Below are positions 63,137-64,000 of a stretch of 64,000 nucleotides of DNA, piece by piece. How positions within the stretch are numbered: the stretch's first letter is position 1; the number at the start of each line of letters is the position of its first letter. The DNA is from Vibrio viridaestus (GTDB lineage Bacteria; Pseudomonadota; Gammaproteobacteria; Enterobacterales; Vibrionaceae): assembly GCF_003856525.1 (NCBI RefSeq), contig NZ_RJVQ01000002.1, forward strand, positions 620,001 through 684,000, in the 5' to 3' direction. The position numbers were made by a program, and so were the translations under genes. The notes below the pieces were generated by a model, which ran no database searches, was not told the origin of the DNA, and worked only from the letters and a program-made list of their open reading frames with translations.

Positions 63137-63791
63137 ATGAACTATCGACAGCTTATTGAGCTAAAAAGGCGGAGAACAAGAAAACTCAAACGATATTGGC
63201 ATAGAAGAGATGAAATCGAAGCTTTCAAAACCCGTTTGGAAGAGGTGCTGAACGATTATCTTATAAAACGTAAGGCAATGGTACGTAAGCACGCTGACTT
63301 TTTTGAAACGCCAAATAAAACCACTAAAGAGCTTTTAGTTACTCAACATCTCTTTCAAATGTTAGAAGTAGATACTAACGAGCATTTAGTTAATATGTTT
63401 CTTGCACAAGATCCGCCTGATGTGGCTGTTGTCACTAGTTCAGGAAAGAAAGTGGGGGTAGAGGTTAAATGAAAAGGCTATTGGTTACGACATCAAGGGT
63501 GAGCGCTTAAAATATCTTAAAGAAATTCTATCGTGGAATGCGGATAGTATTGCTAAGAAACTACAGAATATCGTCACAACTAAAGCTCAAAAGTGTCACA
63601 AACTACCCGAAGAATTCGATGAACTAGTCTTATTAATTTTTACTGATGAGCCTCGATTAGACGCATCTATCATAGAAAATTCTATCAAAGACGTAAAATT
63701 TTCAGACATTGAAGCTTTTCAAAGTGTGTATATATTGACAAATCGTGACCCTAAGAAACAAGGGAAAGGCTTGTTGAAAATCGGCACATAA
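63137..63791 (+). pseudogene. Frameshifted PD-(D/E)xK-like nuclease candidate (cassette 3)
   Basis: Frame 1 from the ATG at 63137 (GGAGG ribosome site) encodes a basic coiled N-terminus (LIELKRRRTRKLKRYWHRRD) and ends ...PPDVAVVTSSGKKVGVEVK at a TGA (63470-63472). The +1 frame continues without a break as NEKAIGYDIKGERLKYLKEI and on to TNRDPKKQGKGLLKIGT and a TAA at 63789-63791, in the attC start. The join PPDV...GVEVK looks like the P-D...E-x-K core of a PD-(D/E)xK nuclease. Keeping the Lys would need two extra A in the AAA run, so two lost A bases fit best. Total length would be about 217 residues. Confidence 0.65.
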
Positions 63792-63911
63792 CAAATTGTT
63801 AAAGAGGGACTTGCAACGCGTGGCATTTTTAGTTTGCAGCGAGTTTTGTGTTTAAGTGTTTTGCAGACAGTCATTTATTACGTTGCTGCGCCCCTTAACA
63901 AAGCGTTATGT
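63786..63911 (+). other. attC site of cassette 3 (VCR-like, 126 bases)
   Basis: It begins ACATAAC (63786-63792) and ends GTTATGT (63905-63911). The inner part AGAGGGACTTGCAACGCGTGG and its distant partner TTACGTTGCTGCGCCCCTTA give the look of the Vibrio VCR-type attC. The first bases GGCACATAAC are the exact complement of GTTATGTGCC at 63115-63124. This is the longest attC here. Confidence 0.9.
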
Positions 63912-64000
63912 AATATTTTCGGTACCAAATACTCTAATATTCATTTGATATACTTTATTTACTGTCTCATGAACCTGATTTGCTTGATATGAGTCGCCAT
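63906..64000 (-). CDS. Probable C-terminal end of an antisense cassette gene (cassette 4, partial)
   Basis: On the minus strand a frame open from the window edge for 31 codons ends ...TVNKVYQMNIRVFGTENIT and a TAA at 63906-63908, right at the cassette border. The amino-acid mix looks coding and the other frames on both strands close. A gene transcribed against the array would be a cassette with its own promoter, as is seen for some toxin-antitoxin cassettes. The rest lies outside the window, so this is weak. Confidence 0.35.
   Translation of the reverse strand, partial: GDSYQANQVHETVNKVYQMNIRVFGTENIT

Larger units (their letters stand above)
60573..64000 (+). mobile_element. Integron gene-cassette array: three complete cassettes and the start of a fourth, no integrase
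   Basis: Three attC sites follow in one orientation at 62047-62144, 63066-63121 and 63786-63911. Cassette 1 spans 60573-62138, cassette 2 62139-63115 and cassette 3 63116-63905; a fourth starts at 63906. In each case the first bases after the cut are complementary to the first bases of the same cassette's attC: ten of ten, nine of ten, and ten of ten. The attC sites differ in length (98, 56 and 126 bases) as is usual in vibrio arrays. The cassettes' orientation puts the integrase on the left, where none exists within 12 kb. The array may continue to the right. Confidence 0.88.

Noticed and set aside
1-64000. CRISPR arrays, tRNA and rRNA genes, insertion sequences
   Set aside because: I looked for short regular repeats, cloverleaf or rRNA motifs and transposase frames on both strands and saw none.

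Overview
The window reads as a marine gammaproteobacterial chromosome segment, most likely Vibrio. The evidence is the set of small vibrio/shewanella families (VF530/DUF2132, DUF2986), a lysine/ornithine-type PLP decarboxylase, many c-di-GMP and chemoreceptor genes, a complete Ugp glycerol-3-phosphate system, and at the right edge an array of integron gene cassettes whose last attC resembles the Vibrio (VCR) type. I saw no tRNA, rRNA, CRISPR array or insertion sequence.

Layout. 0-8.5 kb: small housekeeping or unknown genes, mntH-mntR manganese uptake, an orphan PTS EIIC-like permease, a LysE exporter, a decayed HD-domain gene, and a divergent LysR/SDR pair. 8.7-18.6 kb: a soluble PAS-PAS chemoreceptor, a frameshifted MFS transporter, a PAS-GGDEF cyclase, a GNAT-AraC-LysE group, a pseudouridine synthase, and a MocR/EamA divergent pair. 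18.7-26.5 kb: a very large CHASE-PAS-PAS hybrid kinase with Hpt, overlapped by its probable partner (a REC-GGDEF protein), then a MASE3-GGDEF cyclase. 26.6-36.2 kb: orphan MetQ, a ZIP transporter, a PAP2 phosphatase, a small beta-barrel, and a three-gene operon on the minus strand (porin, PstS-like binding protein, HAMP-GGDEF-EAL), then a cold-shock gene and DUF523. 36.2-43 kb: a LysR-controlled pxpA-BCCP-biotin carboxylase-pxpB-pxpC-NCS1 permease operon. 43.2-52.7 kb: an LprI-like secreted protein, a second PAS-PAS chemoreceptor, and a DeoR-ugpQ / ugpBAEC-HAD divergent regulon. 52.7-60 kb: EamA, MocR/PPOX pair, an orphan fabF, TetR, GNAT and the decarboxylase.

From about 60.57 kb to the end of the window lies the accessory region: at least three complete integron cassettes and the start of a fourth. 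At each complete cassette the first 9-10 bases are the reverse complement of the first bases of its attC, as expected of a cassette. Cassette 1 encodes a SEFIR-domain protein, a type with known anti-phage members. Cassette 2 encodes two overlapping membrane proteins, the second ending in an attC-encoded tail. Cassette 3 encodes a frameshifted protein with a PD-(D/E)xK-like motif. No integrase gene lies on the left side, where it should be, so within this window the array looks like a cluster of attC sites without an integrase.

Three genes (HD, MFS, cassette 3) are broken at short A-runs. They may be real pseudogenes or sequence errors in homopolymers. Function calls are by recognition of motifs and family resemblance only; no database search was possible.
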